DNA of 64,000 nucleotides, taken from the NCBI GenBank assembly GCA_045114775.1, contig JBGULC010000013.1:50990-114989 (forward strand). Reading direction: 5' to 3'. This DNA is from UBA3792 sp045114775 (GTDB lineage: Bacteria; Bacillota; Clostridia; Christensenellales; CAG-138). Numbering within the stretch: the stretch's first letter is position 1; each line of letters opens with the position of its first letter. Under the pieces are notes generated by a model. It saw nothing but the letters and a program-made list of their open reading frames with translations, was not told where the DNA came from and made no database searches. Made by a program: the position numbers and the translations under genes. Shown one piece after another: positions 18,022 to 26,990 of the stretch.

Positions 18022-20085
18022 ATGGCACTGGATTACCGCAAGTGCGCTGAAGAGATCGCCAAATATATCGGCGGCGGCAGCAATGTCATCAGTGCGGCAC
18101 ACTGCGCGACCCGGCTCAGGCTGGTAATCGCAGACAACAGTAAGATCGATAAGAAAGCGCTTGAAGACGTCGAAGGCGTCAAGGGTATGTTCGAGTCGAA
18201 CGGTCAGCTCCAGCTGATCATCGGAACAGGTACGGTCAACAAGGTGTACGACGAGTTCCTCGCCGTCACCGGCGTGTCCGCCGCAACGAAGGCGGACGTC
18301 AAGGCGGCTGCGGCATCCAAGATGCCGTGGTGGAAGAAGATCCTGAAGACCCCGGGCGACATCTTCGTCCCGATCCTCCCCGCAATCGTCGCCTCCGGTC
18401 TAATGATGGGTATCGTCGAAGCGATCCCGAAGTTTGCGCCGGCATTCGGCAACACAGGTTGGTTTGCGTTCCTTGACCTTGTCGCGAACACCGCGTTCGC
18501 GCTGCTGCCCGTACTGGTCGCGATCTCCGCGGCGCGTGTATTCGGCGGCAACGTCTTCCTTGCTGCCGTCATCGGTCTGATGATGGTGCATCCGGCGCTT
18601 TTGAACGCATGGAACGCCGGTTCTGTACAGCAGGTAGCGATGTTCTTCGGGAAACCGCTTCCTTTGGATGCGGTACAGAACGCAATCAATGGGTTGGAAC
18701 CTGAGATAGCACAGTTGATACCGGCCAACTATCTCGCAATGTTCGATACGACAAACGGCGTCAGCGCTTCGGTGATCAACAGCCTGCCGGCAGATGCGGC
18801 AAGCGGGATTTGGGATGCGCTGAACTCCTCGCTGACTGTTGCGGACATCGGCGGCATCTCCCAGTTCACACTCTTCGGCAGCTACGGTATTTCGCAGGTC
18901 GGCTATCAGGGACACGTCATCCCGGTCATGCTTGCGGTATTCTTCATGTCGAAGCTTGAAAAACTGCTGCATAAGATTGTTCCCGAAATGATCGACCTGT
19001 TCGTCACGCCGCTCGTCACGGTCCTCGTCACGGCGCTCCTGACATTCACGGTCATCGGACCGATCTTCTCCCTCCTTGAGAACTACGTATTGATCGGCGC
19101 CAAGTGGCTCGCAAGCACACCGTATACGTCATGGATTATGGGCGCGATCTATCCGTGGACCGTATTCCTGGGGCTGCATCATATGTACAATGTCATAGAA
19201 GCCGGCATGATCGCGCAGACCGGTCTCAACACCTGGATGCCGATCGCATCCGCAGCGAACTTCGCACAGTTCGGCGCGTGCTTGGCGGTCGCGGTCAAGG
19301 TCAAGAACGCAAAGACCAAGTCGGTCGCGCTGCCCGCTTCGCTCTCCGCGTCCCTGGGCATCACGGAGCCCGCGATCTTCGGTGTCAACTACCGCTTCAT
19401 GAAGCCGTTCCTGTTCGGCATGGCGGGCGGCGCGGTCGGCGCGCTGTTCGGTGCGTTGTTTAAGCTCGGCGCGCCGGTATACGGCGTCACCGGCATTCCG
19501 GCGATTCCGGCGGTCAACAATATTCCGCTGTATCTGGTCGAACTCCTGATCTCCGCGGGCGTAGCCTTCGTACTGACGATCTTCTTCTGGAAGGAAGAAA
19601 AGCCTGAAGAAAAGGCGAAGGAGCCCGAGCCCGAAAAGCCTCTGGAGCTTCCGACGGTCTCCGTCATCCGCTGCGCAGCCGGTACGGTCATGCAGCCGGT
19701 CGCGGGCAACGTCATCGCGCGTGATGCGATCCCGGACGATACCTTCGCTTCCGGTGTGCTCGGCGACGGCGTCGGCATTGAACCGACGGAAGAGCTCGTC
19801 GTCGCGCCGTTTGACGGCACGATCAGCTCGGTCGCCGAAAGCAAGCATGCCATCGGCATCGAGGCGAACGGCATGGAAATGCTGATCCATGTCGGCGTCG
19901 ATACCGTCAATATGCAGGGCGACGGCTTCGAATGCCTCGTGAAAGAGGGCGACGAAGTCAAGCTCGGCCAGCCGCTGATCCGCTTCAGCCGTGAAAAGAT
20001 CAAGGCGGCGGGCTACAGCGATACCGTTGCGGTGCTTCTTACCAATTCTGACGACCTCGAAGGCGTCGAATGCGGTGCGAAATAA
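18022..20085 (+). CDS. Sucrose-type PTS Enzyme IIBCA
   Basis: 687 residues in B-C-A order. EIIB has the phosphorylated Cys28 in AAHCATRLRL; EIIC starts near residue 100 (KTPGDIFVPILPAIVASG) and has about ten membrane segments; EIIA is at about 540-687 with HAIGIEANG and the phosphorylated His623 in HVGVDTVNMQGDGF. Sequence style and neighbours fit the sucrose/trehalose subgroup (ScrA/SacP), which imports and phosphorylates sucrose. I start at 18022 because AAGGGGG precedes it; an upstream AAGGAGG at 17986 is only 2 bases before a TTG codon and probably belongs to no gene, or marks an alternative start at 17995. HPr and Enzyme I follow. Confidence 0.87.
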   Translation: MALDYRKCAEEIAKYIGGGSNVISAAHCATRLRLVIADNSKIDKKALEDVEGVKGMFESNGQLQLIIGTGTVNKVYDEFLAVTGVSAATKADVKAAAASKMPWWKKILKTPGDIFVPILPAIVASGLMMGIVEAIPKFAPAFGNTGWFAFLDLVANTAFALLPVLVAISAARVFGGNVFLAAVIGLMMVHPALLNAWNAGSVQQVAMFFGKPLPLDAVQNAINGLEPEIAQLIPANYLAMFDTTNGVSASVINSLPADAASGIWDALNSSLTVADIGGISQFTLFGSYGISQVGYQGHVIPVMLAVFFMSKLEKLLHKIVPEMIDLFVTPLVTVLVTALLTFTVIGPIFSLLENYVLIGAKWLASTPYTSWIMGAIYPWTVFLGLHHMYNVIEAGMIAQTGLNTWMPIASAANFAQFGACLAVAVKVKNAKTKSVALPASLSASLGITEPAIFGVNYRFMKPFLFGMAGGAVGALFGALFKLGAPVYGVTGIPAIPAVNNIPLYLVELLISAGVAFVLTIFFWKEEKPEEKAKEPEPEKPLELPTVSVIRCAAGTVMQPVAGNVIARDAIPDDTFASGVLGDGVGIEPTEELVVAPFDGTISSVAESKHAIGIEANGMEMLIHVGVDTVNMQGDGFECLVKEGDEVKLGQPLIRFSREKIKAAGYSDTVAVLLTNSDDLEGVECGAK

Positions 20086-20115
20086 ACCATATCAATCATA
20101 CAGGAGGACAATTCA

Positions 20116-20373
20116 ATGAAGTCGTTTGAGTACACCATCACCGATCCGGTCGGCATCCATGCGCGTCCCGCGGGCATTCTGGTCAAGGAGATCAAGAAGT
20201 ACGGCGCGACCGTTACCGTCAATAAGGGCGAAAAATCCGTCAACGCGCTGAAGCTGATGGCGCTGATGGGCATGGGCATCAAGCAGGGCGACACGATCCG
20301 TGTCGACGTCGAAGGTGCGGATGAGGAGAAAGTTGCCGCCGAGATCGAGGCGTTCTTCAAGGCGAATCTGTAA
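20116..20373 (+). CDS. ptsH: HPr phosphocarrier, Ser46 absent
   Basis: 85 residues. It carries phosphate from Enzyme I to EIIA. The active His15 lies in GIHARPAG. At the place of the regulatory Ser46 (in Bacillus: LKSIMG) the sequence is ALKLMA, with Lys at 46, so the serine phosphorylated by HPr kinase is missing. Such variants occur in clostridial HPr proteins as far as I recall. AGGAGG precedes the ATG. It sits 30 bases after the EII gene and is separated from ptsI by a hairpin. Confidence 0.93.
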   Translation: MKSFEYTITDPVGIHARPAGILVKEIKKYGATVTVNKGEKSVNALKLMALMGMGIKQGDTIRVDVEGADEEKVAAEIEAFFKANL

Positions 20374-20384
20374 TCACCGTAATG

Positions 20385-20412
20385 AGGCGGCTGTCAGAAC
20401 GGCAGCCGCCTT
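20385..20412 (+). terminator. Hairpin between ptsH and ptsI, partial terminator
   Basis: AGGCGGCTG (20385-20393) pairs with CAGCCGCCT (20403-20411) around a 9-base loop; only two T follow. It probably attenuates rather than ends transcription, or protects the ptsH message. Confidence 0.5.
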
Positions 20413-20440
20413 AGTACATTTTCAGATATGGAGGTAAACT

Positions 20441-22123
20441 ATGATCACGATCCAAGGTAAGGGCGTAAGTACCGGCGTTGCGCTCGGCCCCCTGTATTTC
20501 TATCAGCGCGCCAAGAGCACGGTCACGCGCTATGAAGTGACCGACACGGACGCCGAATGGGCGCGGTTCAAGGCGGCGCAGGAGAAGGCGATCGCAGAGC
20601 TCGGCGAGCTGGCCGAGAAGGCGAGAGCCGAAGCGGGCGACGAGGCGGCGATGCTGTTTGAAACGCATCAGATGATGGCGGAGGACCTCGATTACGAGGA
20701 GAGCATTCAGAACGCGATCAACGAGAACAAACTGAACGCCGAAGCGGCCGTTTCCGATACCGCGGAGCAGTTTGCGGAGATGTTCGCGTCCATGGACGAT
20801 GCGTATTTCCGTGCGCGCGCGGCGGACGTCAAGGACGTGTCCGGCCGGATCTTAGGCATTCTGACCGGCGCGGTCGCGGGCGGCGTGGATTCGCCGGTCC
20901 CGGTCATCCTCGCGGCGGACGATCTTGCGCCGAGCGAGACGGTGCAGCTCGATAAGAGCAAGATCCTGGGCTTTATCACCGAGGGCGGCAGCGGATCGAG
21001 CCACACGGCGATCCTTGCGCGCACGATGGGCATTCCCGCGATCATCGGCGTCGGCGACGCAATGAAGCCCGAGATGGCGGGGCATGAGGTCATCATCGAC
21101 GGCTCGAACGGCAACATTCTGGTTGACGCGGACGACGCGGCCCGCATGAAGATGCTGAAGAAGCTGGAAGAGCAGAAAAAGATGCAGGCGCTTCTCGATG
21201 AGCTCAAGGGCAAGCCGAACGTCACGAAGGACGGACAGAGCGTACGCATCTACTGCAACATCGGCAGCCCGGACGACGTCGCGGCCGTGCTGAAGAACGA
21301 CGCGGGCGGCGTCGGCCTGTTCCGCAGCGAGTTCCTGTACCTGAACTGCGAGGACTATCCGGACGAGGAATACCAGTTCGAGGCATATAAGAAGGCGCTG
21401 TCCGACATGGGCGGCAGAGAGGTCGTCATCCGCACGCTCGACATCGGCGCGGACAAGCAGATCGGCTATTTCAATCTTCCGAACGAGGAGAACCCGGCGC
21501 TCGGCAATCGCGCCCTGCGCATCTGCCTGAACCGCCCGGAGATCTTCCATACGCAGATCCGCGCGCTCTACCGCGCATCCGCGTTCGGAAAGCTCAGTAT
21601 CATGTTCCCGATGGTCACGTCCGTCTGGGAGGTGCGCGAGGCGAAGAAGATGTGCGAACGTGTCAAGAAGGAACTGCACGACGAGGGCATCCCGTTCGAC
21701 AACGACGTCGAGGTCGGCATCATGATCGAAACCCCGGCGGCGGCGATCATCTCCGACCGCCTTGCGAAGGAAGTCGACTTCTTCTCCTGCGGCACGAACG
21801 ACCTGACGCAGTACACGCTTGCCTGCGACCGTCAGAACAACGACCTCGGACGGTTCTTCAACCCGCATCATCCGGCGGTGCTGCGCCTTCTCAAGATGGT
21901 CTGCGACAACGCGCATAAGAACGGCATCTGGGTCGGCATCTGCGGAGAGCTCGGCGCAGACCTTGCGCTCACGGAAACGTTCCTGTCGATCGGCATCGAC
22001 GAGCTTTCCGTTTCGCCGCGTTCGGTGCTGCCGCTTCGGCAGAAGGTCCGCGAGACCGATGTGCGCATCGTGCGCGAAAAGGTGCTCGCCGATCTCATGG
22101 GCGACGCGAACACCGAGATCTGA
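20441..22123 (+). CDS. ptsI: PTS Enzyme I
   Basis: 560 residues, close to the usual 570. It takes phosphate from phosphoenolpyruvate and passes it to HPr. Active His188 lies in GGSGSSHTAI; the C-terminal PEP-binding barrel shows VGLFRSEFLY, IMIETPAA, CGTNDLTQYTLACDR and GICGELGAD with the conserved cysteine. GGAGG stands before the ATG. Its presence beside a sugar-specific EII suggests the general PTS enzymes are organised with sucrose uptake in this organism. Confidence 0.95.
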   Translation: MITIQGKGVSTGVALGPLYFYQRAKSTVTRYEVTDTDAEWARFKAAQEKAIAELGELAEKARAEAGDEAAMLFETHQMMAEDLDYEESIQNAINENKLNAEAAVSDTAEQFAEMFASMDDAYFRARAADVKDVSGRILGILTGAVAGGVDSPVPVILAADDLAPSETVQLDKSKILGFITEGGSGSSHTAILARTMGIPAIIGVGDAMKPEMAGHEVIIDGSNGNILVDADDAARMKMLKKLEEQKKMQALLDELKGKPNVTKDGQSVRIYCNIGSPDDVAAVLKNDAGGVGLFRSEFLYLNCEDYPDEEYQFEAYKKALSDMGGREVVIRTLDIGADKQIGYFNLPNEENPALGNRALRICLNRPEIFHTQIRALYRASAFGKLSIMFPMVTSVWEVREAKKMCERVKKELHDEGIPFDNDVEVGIMIETPAAAIISDRLAKEVDFFSCGTNDLTQYTLACDRQNNDLGRFFNPHHPAVLRLLKMVCDNAHKNGIWVGICGELGADLALTETFLSIGIDELSVSPRSVLPLRQKVRETDVRIVREKVLADLMGDANTEI

Positions 22124-22534
22124 CGGCCGACGGATCCGCGTAAATCGAATGTGCCGTGTTCCGCCGGGCTGCTCCGGGAACGGTTTGGGAGACGGAAAGA
22201 CGCCCTGACGATTCTGCAAACAGCGTTTAGCCGGAAGAAAACGGCTGACATCCGTTCGGAAAAGACGTTTCAGACATTTCGCGGCATCGAAAATAACGTG
22301 CACACGGAGAAAAAGACATATGGAAAGTCCTGTCTTCCGAGGAACAATACCTCGGGAAACAGGACTTTTTGCGATTGCAGAAGCGTTGTTCGCCGATCAA
22401 TCCGCTCAGCTTTTCGCGTCAAGGAGTGACCGGAATGACGCTTGTTTATCGATCGCCTGACGGACTGACCGGATCGCGCGGACACGGTCTGCATGTTTGG
22501 CAGCATGCCTCTTGCCGGGCGGAGAATATAGCGA
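22124..22534. other. Intergenic region between convergent genes, 411 bp
   Basis: It contains one long hairpin terminator (22324-22371) about 200 bases after ptsI. Short frames here have no ribosome binding site and look non-coding. Nothing else is recognised. Confidence 0.5.
22324..22371 (+). terminator. Long terminator hairpin downstream of ptsI
   Basis: AAAGTCCTGT (22324-22333) pairs with ACAGGACTTT (22359-22368), and the stem continues inward through TTCCGAGG and CCTCGGGAA with one mismatch and one G-T pair; a T-run follows on the plus strand. Confidence 0.75.
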
Positions 22535-23161
22535 TCAAAGCATTTCGACAATTTGCTCGTAAACCGTTTGGGAGATCTCCAAAGTTCGATGCAGCAGGTC
22601 TTCTCCCTTCAAACGGTAAGACTCTGCTTTTTCTCTGTCTTTCAGAAAGGACAGATTGATCAGAACGTTCAGCCAGGCGCTTTGGACGGCGGCGCCGAGC
22701 ATCAGCGCAGCGACGCCCATGTCGCTCACGGCGTTGACGTTGGTTTTTCCCAGCATACCCTGAACCAGACTGACCGTCTCAAGTGAGAGGCTCATCACGT
22801 GCAGAGGGGATTCGATACAGGAGATCAGCGCGTCCTGTATTGCGGCGGAACGAATGGCTTTTTCCTCCGCGGTCTGCTTGGGAAGCTTCAGCGCGGCGGA
22901 GAAGCCGTGGAAGACCTCGGCGTCATACTCCATTGCGTCCAGAAAGGCGGTACGGAGGGCGGCGCATTTTTCCATGCCGGCGGCGGTCTCCTCCTGATAC
23001 TGCGCGTAGCGTTCCCGAAAGGACGTCAAGGCGAAAACCATTTCGGCAAGGGAGGATCCCAGGGAGCCGGTCAAAGCAGCCGCTGCACCTCCGCCGGGAG
23101 CGGCGGCATCGGACCCAAGCAATTCAAAGAAAGAACGTACGGTCAGATCGGAAAGGCTCAT
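22535..23161 (-). CDS. Cyclodeaminase/cyclohydrolase family protein (FchA/FTCD_C-like)
   Basis: 208 residues, the usual size. The fold is the helical FTCD C-terminal type: the N-terminal SDLTVRSFFELLGSD is followed by the signature PGGGAAAALTGSLGSSLAEMV, and the C-terminal half has NVNAVSDMGVAALML. Members cyclise formimino-THF or hydrolyse 5,10-methenyl-THF. The start at 23161 follows AAGGAGA by 8 bases; a longer frame lacks a site. It is divergent from the pyrimidine-purine operon, whose PurN and AICAR transformylase consume 10-formyl-THF, so a role in one-carbon supply is likely. Confidence 0.87.
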   Translation of the reverse strand: MSLSDLTVRSFFELLGSDAAAPGGGAAAALTGSLGSSLAEMVFALTSFRERYAQYQEETAAGMEKCAALRTAFLDAMEYDAEVFHGFSAALKLPKQTAEEKAIRSAAIQDALISCIESPLHVMSLSLETVSLVQGMLGKTNVNAVSDMGVAALMLGAAVQSAWLNVLINLSFLKDREKAESYRLKGEDLLHRTLEISQTVYEQIVEML

Positions 23162-23229
23162 AGGTGTTTCTCCTTGTATCGTTTTTTGCGGGGGACCGGT
23201 GAGATCAATGCCCGAAAGTACATACATAT

Positions 23230-23258
23230 TATATAGCCTATTCTGCCGTAAAAAGCAA
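23230..23258 (-). promoter_or_regulatory. Promoter of cyclodeaminase gene
   Basis: Minus strand: TTGCTT (23258-23253), 17-base spacer, TATATA (23235-23230), 68 bases before the start. Confidence 0.5.
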
Positions 23259-23355
23259 GTGATTTTCTGCTCGTCGACAATCTGCGGTCATAAGAACGGG
23301 CGATTCTTTTCCCCAAACCGGTATTATATATCTGCTTGACAGCTTCGCTTTGGGG

Positions 23356-23385
23356 TTGACAGAGCGCACCGCCTTGTGATAGAGT
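23356..23385 (+). promoter_or_regulatory. Promoter of the pyr-pur operon
   Basis: TTGACA at 23356-23361, 18-base spacer, TAGAGT at 23380-23385. The leader to pyrC is only about 40 bases, too short for a PyrR attenuator or a purine riboswitch. Confidence 0.6.
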
Positions 23386-23434
23386 AGAAACGTTGATTGG
23401 AAAGCAAGCCCCTGCGAACACGAGAGGACAAATC

Positions 23435-24649
23435 ATGGCAGAGAACCGTTTTATCAGCGAATATCTCCGGAATGCCGGGGGATCGGTCCCCCTTGATACG
23501 GCGGGATTTCTGCCCCCTTCCGACCACAGCACGATCATACTGCCCGGCTTTTGCGATGTACACGTACATCTCCGCGAGCCGGGTTTTTCTTATAAAGAAA
23601 CGATCGCAAGCGGCACCGCGGCAGCCGCAAGAGGCGGCTATACCGCCGTGTGCGCCATGCCGAATCTGAACCCCGTGCCGGACAGTATTGCGCATCTGGC
23701 GATTCAGGAAGCAAGCATCGCCGCGCAGTCGCGCGTTCACGTTTACCCCTACGGCGCGATCAGCGTGGGCGAACGGGGCGAGCAGCTTGCCGATCTTGAG
23801 ACTTTAGCGCCGCGCGTGATCGCTTTTTCCGACGACGGCAAAGGTGTGCAGAACGACGATCTGATGCGCGAGGCGATGCAGACAGCGAAGCGGCTTCATA
23901 AGCTGATCGCCGCACATTGCGAGGACAACCGTCTTTTGCACGGCGGATATATCCACGACGGCGCGTACGCTTCGGCGCACGGTCATGCGGGCATCTGCTC
24001 CGAAAGCGAGTGGGGACAGATCCGCCGGGACCTTGATCTGGTCCACGAAACGGGCTGCGCCTACCACGTCTGTCATATCTCGACAAAGGAGAGCGTCGCG
24101 CTGATCCGGCAGGCAAAGCGGGAAAGGCTGAACGTGTCCTGCGAGACCGCGCCGCACTATCTGGTCCTGGACGAAACCGATCTCAAAGAGGACGGACGCT
24201 TCAAGATGAACCCGCCTCTGCGGAGTCCTAAGGACCGCGAAGCGCTGATCGAGGGACTTTTGGACGGTACGATCGATATGATCGCCACCGATCACGCGCC
24301 GCACAGCGCCGAAGAGAAGGCGAAGGGCCTGCGCGGCAGCGCGTTCGGGATCGTCGGACTGGAGACCGCTTTCCCGGTGCTCTATACCAAGCTGGTCGTT
24401 TCGGGCGTGCTGCCCCTCGAAAAGCTTGTCGATCTGCTTGCGTACCGCCCGAGGGAACGTTTCGGGATCCCGCTTCGGGAAAACGATTATTCGGTCTGGG
24501 ATCTGGACGCGGCGTATACCGTCGATCCGGATGCATTCTTAAGCAAAGGCCGCGCGACGCCGTTTGCGGGCATGCAGGTACACGGCAGATGCCTGATGAC
24601 CGTATGCGGCGGCAAGCCGGTTTACACGGCGGAGGACGGAGCGATATGA
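23435..24649 (+). CDS. pyrC: Dihydroorotase
   Basis: 404 residues of the class I type. It cyclises carbamoyl aspartate to dihydroorotate. Metal ligands appear in DVHVHLREPG (about 45-54), then CAMPN, the AHCEDN histidine and CHISTKE, and the catalytic ATDHAPH near 287. The start follows GAGAGGACAAATC. It is the first gene of a 16.8-kb run and overlaps pyrK by ATGA. Confidence 0.93.
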   Translation: MAENRFISEYLRNAGGSVPLDTAGFLPPSDHSTIILPGFCDVHVHLREPGFSYKETIASGTAAAARGGYTAVCAMPNLNPVPDSIAHLAIQEASIAAQSRVHVYPYGAISVGERGEQLADLETLAPRVIAFSDDGKGVQNDDLMREAMQTAKRLHKLIAAHCEDNRLLHGGYIHDGAYASAHGHAGICSESEWGQIRRDLDLVHETGCAYHVCHISTKESVALIRQAKRERLNVSCETAPHYLVLDETDLKEDGRFKMNPPLRSPKDREALIEGLLDGTIDMIATDHAPHSAEEKAKGLRGSAFGIVGLETAFPVLYTKLVVSGVLPLEKLVDLLAYRPRERFGIPLRENDYSVWDLDAAYTVDPDAFLSKGRATPFAGMQVHGRCLMTVCGGKPVYTAEDGAI

Positions 24650-25380
24650 ACGATGTGATCTTTACCGTCGCGGCGCAGAAGCGTCTGACGGACAACGTAT
24701 ATGAGATCCGGCTCACGGGCGACACGTCGGCGATCACCCGACCGGGACAGTTTGTGAATCTGAAGCTGGACGGGCTTTTTCTTCGGAGACCGCTGTCCGT
24801 CTGCGATCTCGAGGGAGACGCGCTGACGCTGATCTACAAGGTCGTCGGCCGCGGTACGGCGTTTTTACGCGGCATGACGCCGGGACAGACGATCCCGGTG
24901 CTGACAGGGTTAGGCAACGGCTATAATACGGCGCTTTCCGGAGACAGGCCGCTGTTGATCGGAGGAGGCGTCGGTGTACCGCCGCTGTATCTGTTGGCAA
25001 AGCGCCTGCGCGCCGAGGGAAAGAACGTCTTTGCGGTCCTCGGCTTCAATACCGCCGCGGAGAGCTTCTATGAAGAGCAATTCCGGGCGCTCGGCTGCAC
25101 GGTCGTCGTGACTACGGCGGACGGTTCCTGTGGGATCCGGGGCTTCGTCACCGACGCGCTGCCGGAGGATTATACCCATGTTTACACCTGCGGTCCGGAG
25201 CCGATGCTGCGCGCCGTGTACCGCAAGATCAAAACAGGCGGGTCGTTCAGCTTTGAGAAGCGCATGGGCTGCGGCTTCGGCGCGTGTATGGGCTGTTCCT
25301 GCAAAACAATCGCCGGATACAAGCGCATCTGCAAGGAAGGTCCCGTACTGGAGAAGGAGGAGATCCTATGGGAAGACTGA
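24646..25380 (+). CDS. pyrK: Dihydroorotate dehydrogenase electron-transfer subunit
   Basis: 244 residues. FAD is bound by FLRRPLSVCDLE (about 45-56), NAD by the GGGVGVPPLYLLAK region, and a [2Fe-2S] cluster by the C-terminal GCGFGACMGCSCKT plus a later Cys. It passes electrons from PyrD to NAD. ATG at 24646 overlaps the pyrC stop; it overlaps pyrD by 13 bases, as usual for this obligate partner pair. Confidence 0.94.
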   Translation: MNDVIFTVAAQKRLTDNVYEIRLTGDTSAITRPGQFVNLKLDGLFLRRPLSVCDLEGDALTLIYKVVGRGTAFLRGMTPGQTIPVLTGLGNGYNTALSGDRPLLIGGGVGVPPLYLLAKRLRAEGKNVFAVLGFNTAAESFYEEQFRALGCTVVVTTADGSCGIRGFVTDALPEDYTHVYTCGPEPMLRAVYRKIKTGGSFSFEKRMGCGFGACMGCSCKTIAGYKRICKEGPVLEKEEILWED

Positions 25381-26273
25381 GCGTTGATCTCTGTGGGATC
25401 GAGCTGGACAATCCCGTCATCCCGGCGTCCGGCACGTTCGGGTACGGCTGGGAGTTTGCCGAGCTGTACGACATCAATATTTTAGGCACGTTCTCCTTTA
25501 AGGGGACAACGCGGGAACCGCGCTTCGGCAACCCGACGCCGCGGATCGCGGATTGCTCCGCAGGCATGCTGAACGCCGTGGGGTTGCAGAATCCCGGCGT
25601 GGACCGGGTCATCGATACGGAACTGAAGAAGCTCGAGGCCGTTTTTCATAAGCCGGTCATGGCGAACGTCAGCGGGTTTTCCGTCGAGGAATACGCGGAG
25701 GTCAGCGCGAAGCTGGACGCGCAGCCGCAGGTCGGATGGCTGGAGGTCAATATTTCCTGCCCGAACGTCCACGGTGGCGGCATGAGCTTCGGCACCGATC
25801 CCGCGCAGGCGGCATCCGTGGTGCGCGCGGTCAAGGCCGTAACGACAAAGCCAGTGATCATCAAGCTGACGCCGAACGTGACGGACATCGTGACGATCGC
25901 AAAAGCCTGCGAGCAGGCGGGCGCGGACGGGATCAGCCTGATCAATACGCTTCTGGGCATGCGGATCGATTTGAAAACCCGTAAGCCCGTTCTTGCCAAC
26001 GTGACCGGCGGGCTTTCGGGTCCCGCGGTCTTTCCGGTTGCCCTGCGCATGGTATGGCAGGTCGCACGCGCCGTAAAGATCCCCGTCGTCGGCATGGGCG
26101 GGATCTCCTGCGCCGAGGACGTACTGGAAATGCTGACGGCAGGCGCCGCTGCCGTCGAGGTGGGGGCGGCGAATCTTGTCGACCCGATGGCATGTAAAAA
26201 GATCATCGAGGCTTTACCGGAAGCAATGGACCGGTACGGCATTTGCAATCTTCATGAACTGAGAGGAGCATAA
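25368..26273 (+). CDS. pyrD: Dihydroorotate dehydrogenase, class 1B catalytic subunit
   Basis: 301 residues. It oxidises dihydroorotate to orotate with FMN. NISCPNVHGGG carries the class 1 catalytic cysteine; SGTFGYG, the VGLQNPG region and the C-terminal GMGGISCAEDVLEML bind FMN. GGAGGAG lies 6 bases before the ATG inside pyrK. The pairing with PyrK identifies the NAD-linked 1B form common in Firmicutes. Confidence 0.95.
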   Translation: MGRLSVDLCGIELDNPVIPASGTFGYGWEFAELYDINILGTFSFKGTTREPRFGNPTPRIADCSAGMLNAVGLQNPGVDRVIDTELKKLEAVFHKPVMANVSGFSVEEYAEVSAKLDAQPQVGWLEVNISCPNVHGGGMSFGTDPAQAASVVRAVKAVTTKPVIIKLTPNVTDIVTIAKACEQAGADGISLINTLLGMRIDLKTRKPVLANVTGGLSGPAVFPVALRMVWQVARAVKIPVVGMGGISCAEDVLEMLTAGAAAVEVGAANLVDPMACKKIIEALPEAMDRYGICNLHELRGA

Positions 26274-26274
26274 C

Positions 26275-26973
26275 ATGGGAAAAGACGTCATCATCGCCTG
26301 CGATTTTCCGACCGCGGCGCAAACCATGACCTTTCTGGACCGCTTTCCCGAACGGAAGCCGTTCGTGAAGATCGGCATGGAGCTTTTCTATGCCGAGGGA
26401 CCGTCCGTTGTGCGCGAGATCAAAGCCCGCGGACATAAGATCTTTCTGGACCTGAAGCTGCACGACATTCCGAACACCGTCAAAAAAGCGATGGCGGTAC
26501 TGTCCGGACTGGACGCGGACATCGTGAACCTTCACGCCGCGGGGACGGCGGAGATGATGCGCGCCGCGCTGGAGGGGCTGACCCGCCCCGATGGCACCCG
26601 ACCGCTTTTGATCGCCGTGACGCAGCTGACCTCGACCGATCAGACCGCTTTGGAACATGAACTTCTGATCGACCGTCCGATGGACGAGGTGGTCCTCGCT
26701 TATGCCGAAAACGCGAAGAACGCGGGGTTGGACGGCGTGGTCTGCTCGCCGCTGGAGGCGGGGAAGGTCCACAGCCGCTGCGGGTCCGGTTTTCTGACCG
26801 TCACCCCGGGCATCCGGTTTGCCGACGGGGAGAAGGGCGATCAGAAACGGATCATGACGCCCGCGCAGGCAAAGCTAGAAGGTTCGGACTACATCGTCGT
26901 GGGCCGTCCGATCACTGCCGCAGCCGATCCCGCAGCCGCGTACGCGCGCTGCTGCGCCGAGTTTATAGATTGA
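26275..26973 (+). CDS. pyrF: Orotidine 5'-phosphate decarboxylase
   Basis: 232 residues of the bacterial type. It converts OMP to UMP. The catalytic Lys-Asp network is in FLDLKLHDIPNTV (about 60-72), with ACDF at the N-terminus and the phosphate-binding VTPGIR and IVVGRPIT near the C-terminus. GAGGAG precedes the ATG; the gap to pyrD is one base. Confidence 0.95.
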   Translation: MGKDVIIACDFPTAAQTMTFLDRFPERKPFVKIGMELFYAEGPSVVREIKARGHKIFLDLKLHDIPNTVKKAMAVLSGLDADIVNLHAAGTAEMMRAALEGLTRPDGTRPLLIAVTQLTSTDQTALEHELLIDRPMDEVVLAYAENAKNAGLDGVVCSPLEAGKVHSRCGSGFLTVTPGIRFADGEKGDQKRIMTPAQAKLEGSDYIVVGRPITAAADPAAAYARCCAEFID

Positions 26974-26990
26974 GAAAGGAAACGAAAGAC

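Noticed and set aside
23386..23434. A PyrR attenuator or purine riboswitch before pyrC
   Set aside because: The leader is only about 45 bases and shows no fitting hairpins or conserved core.
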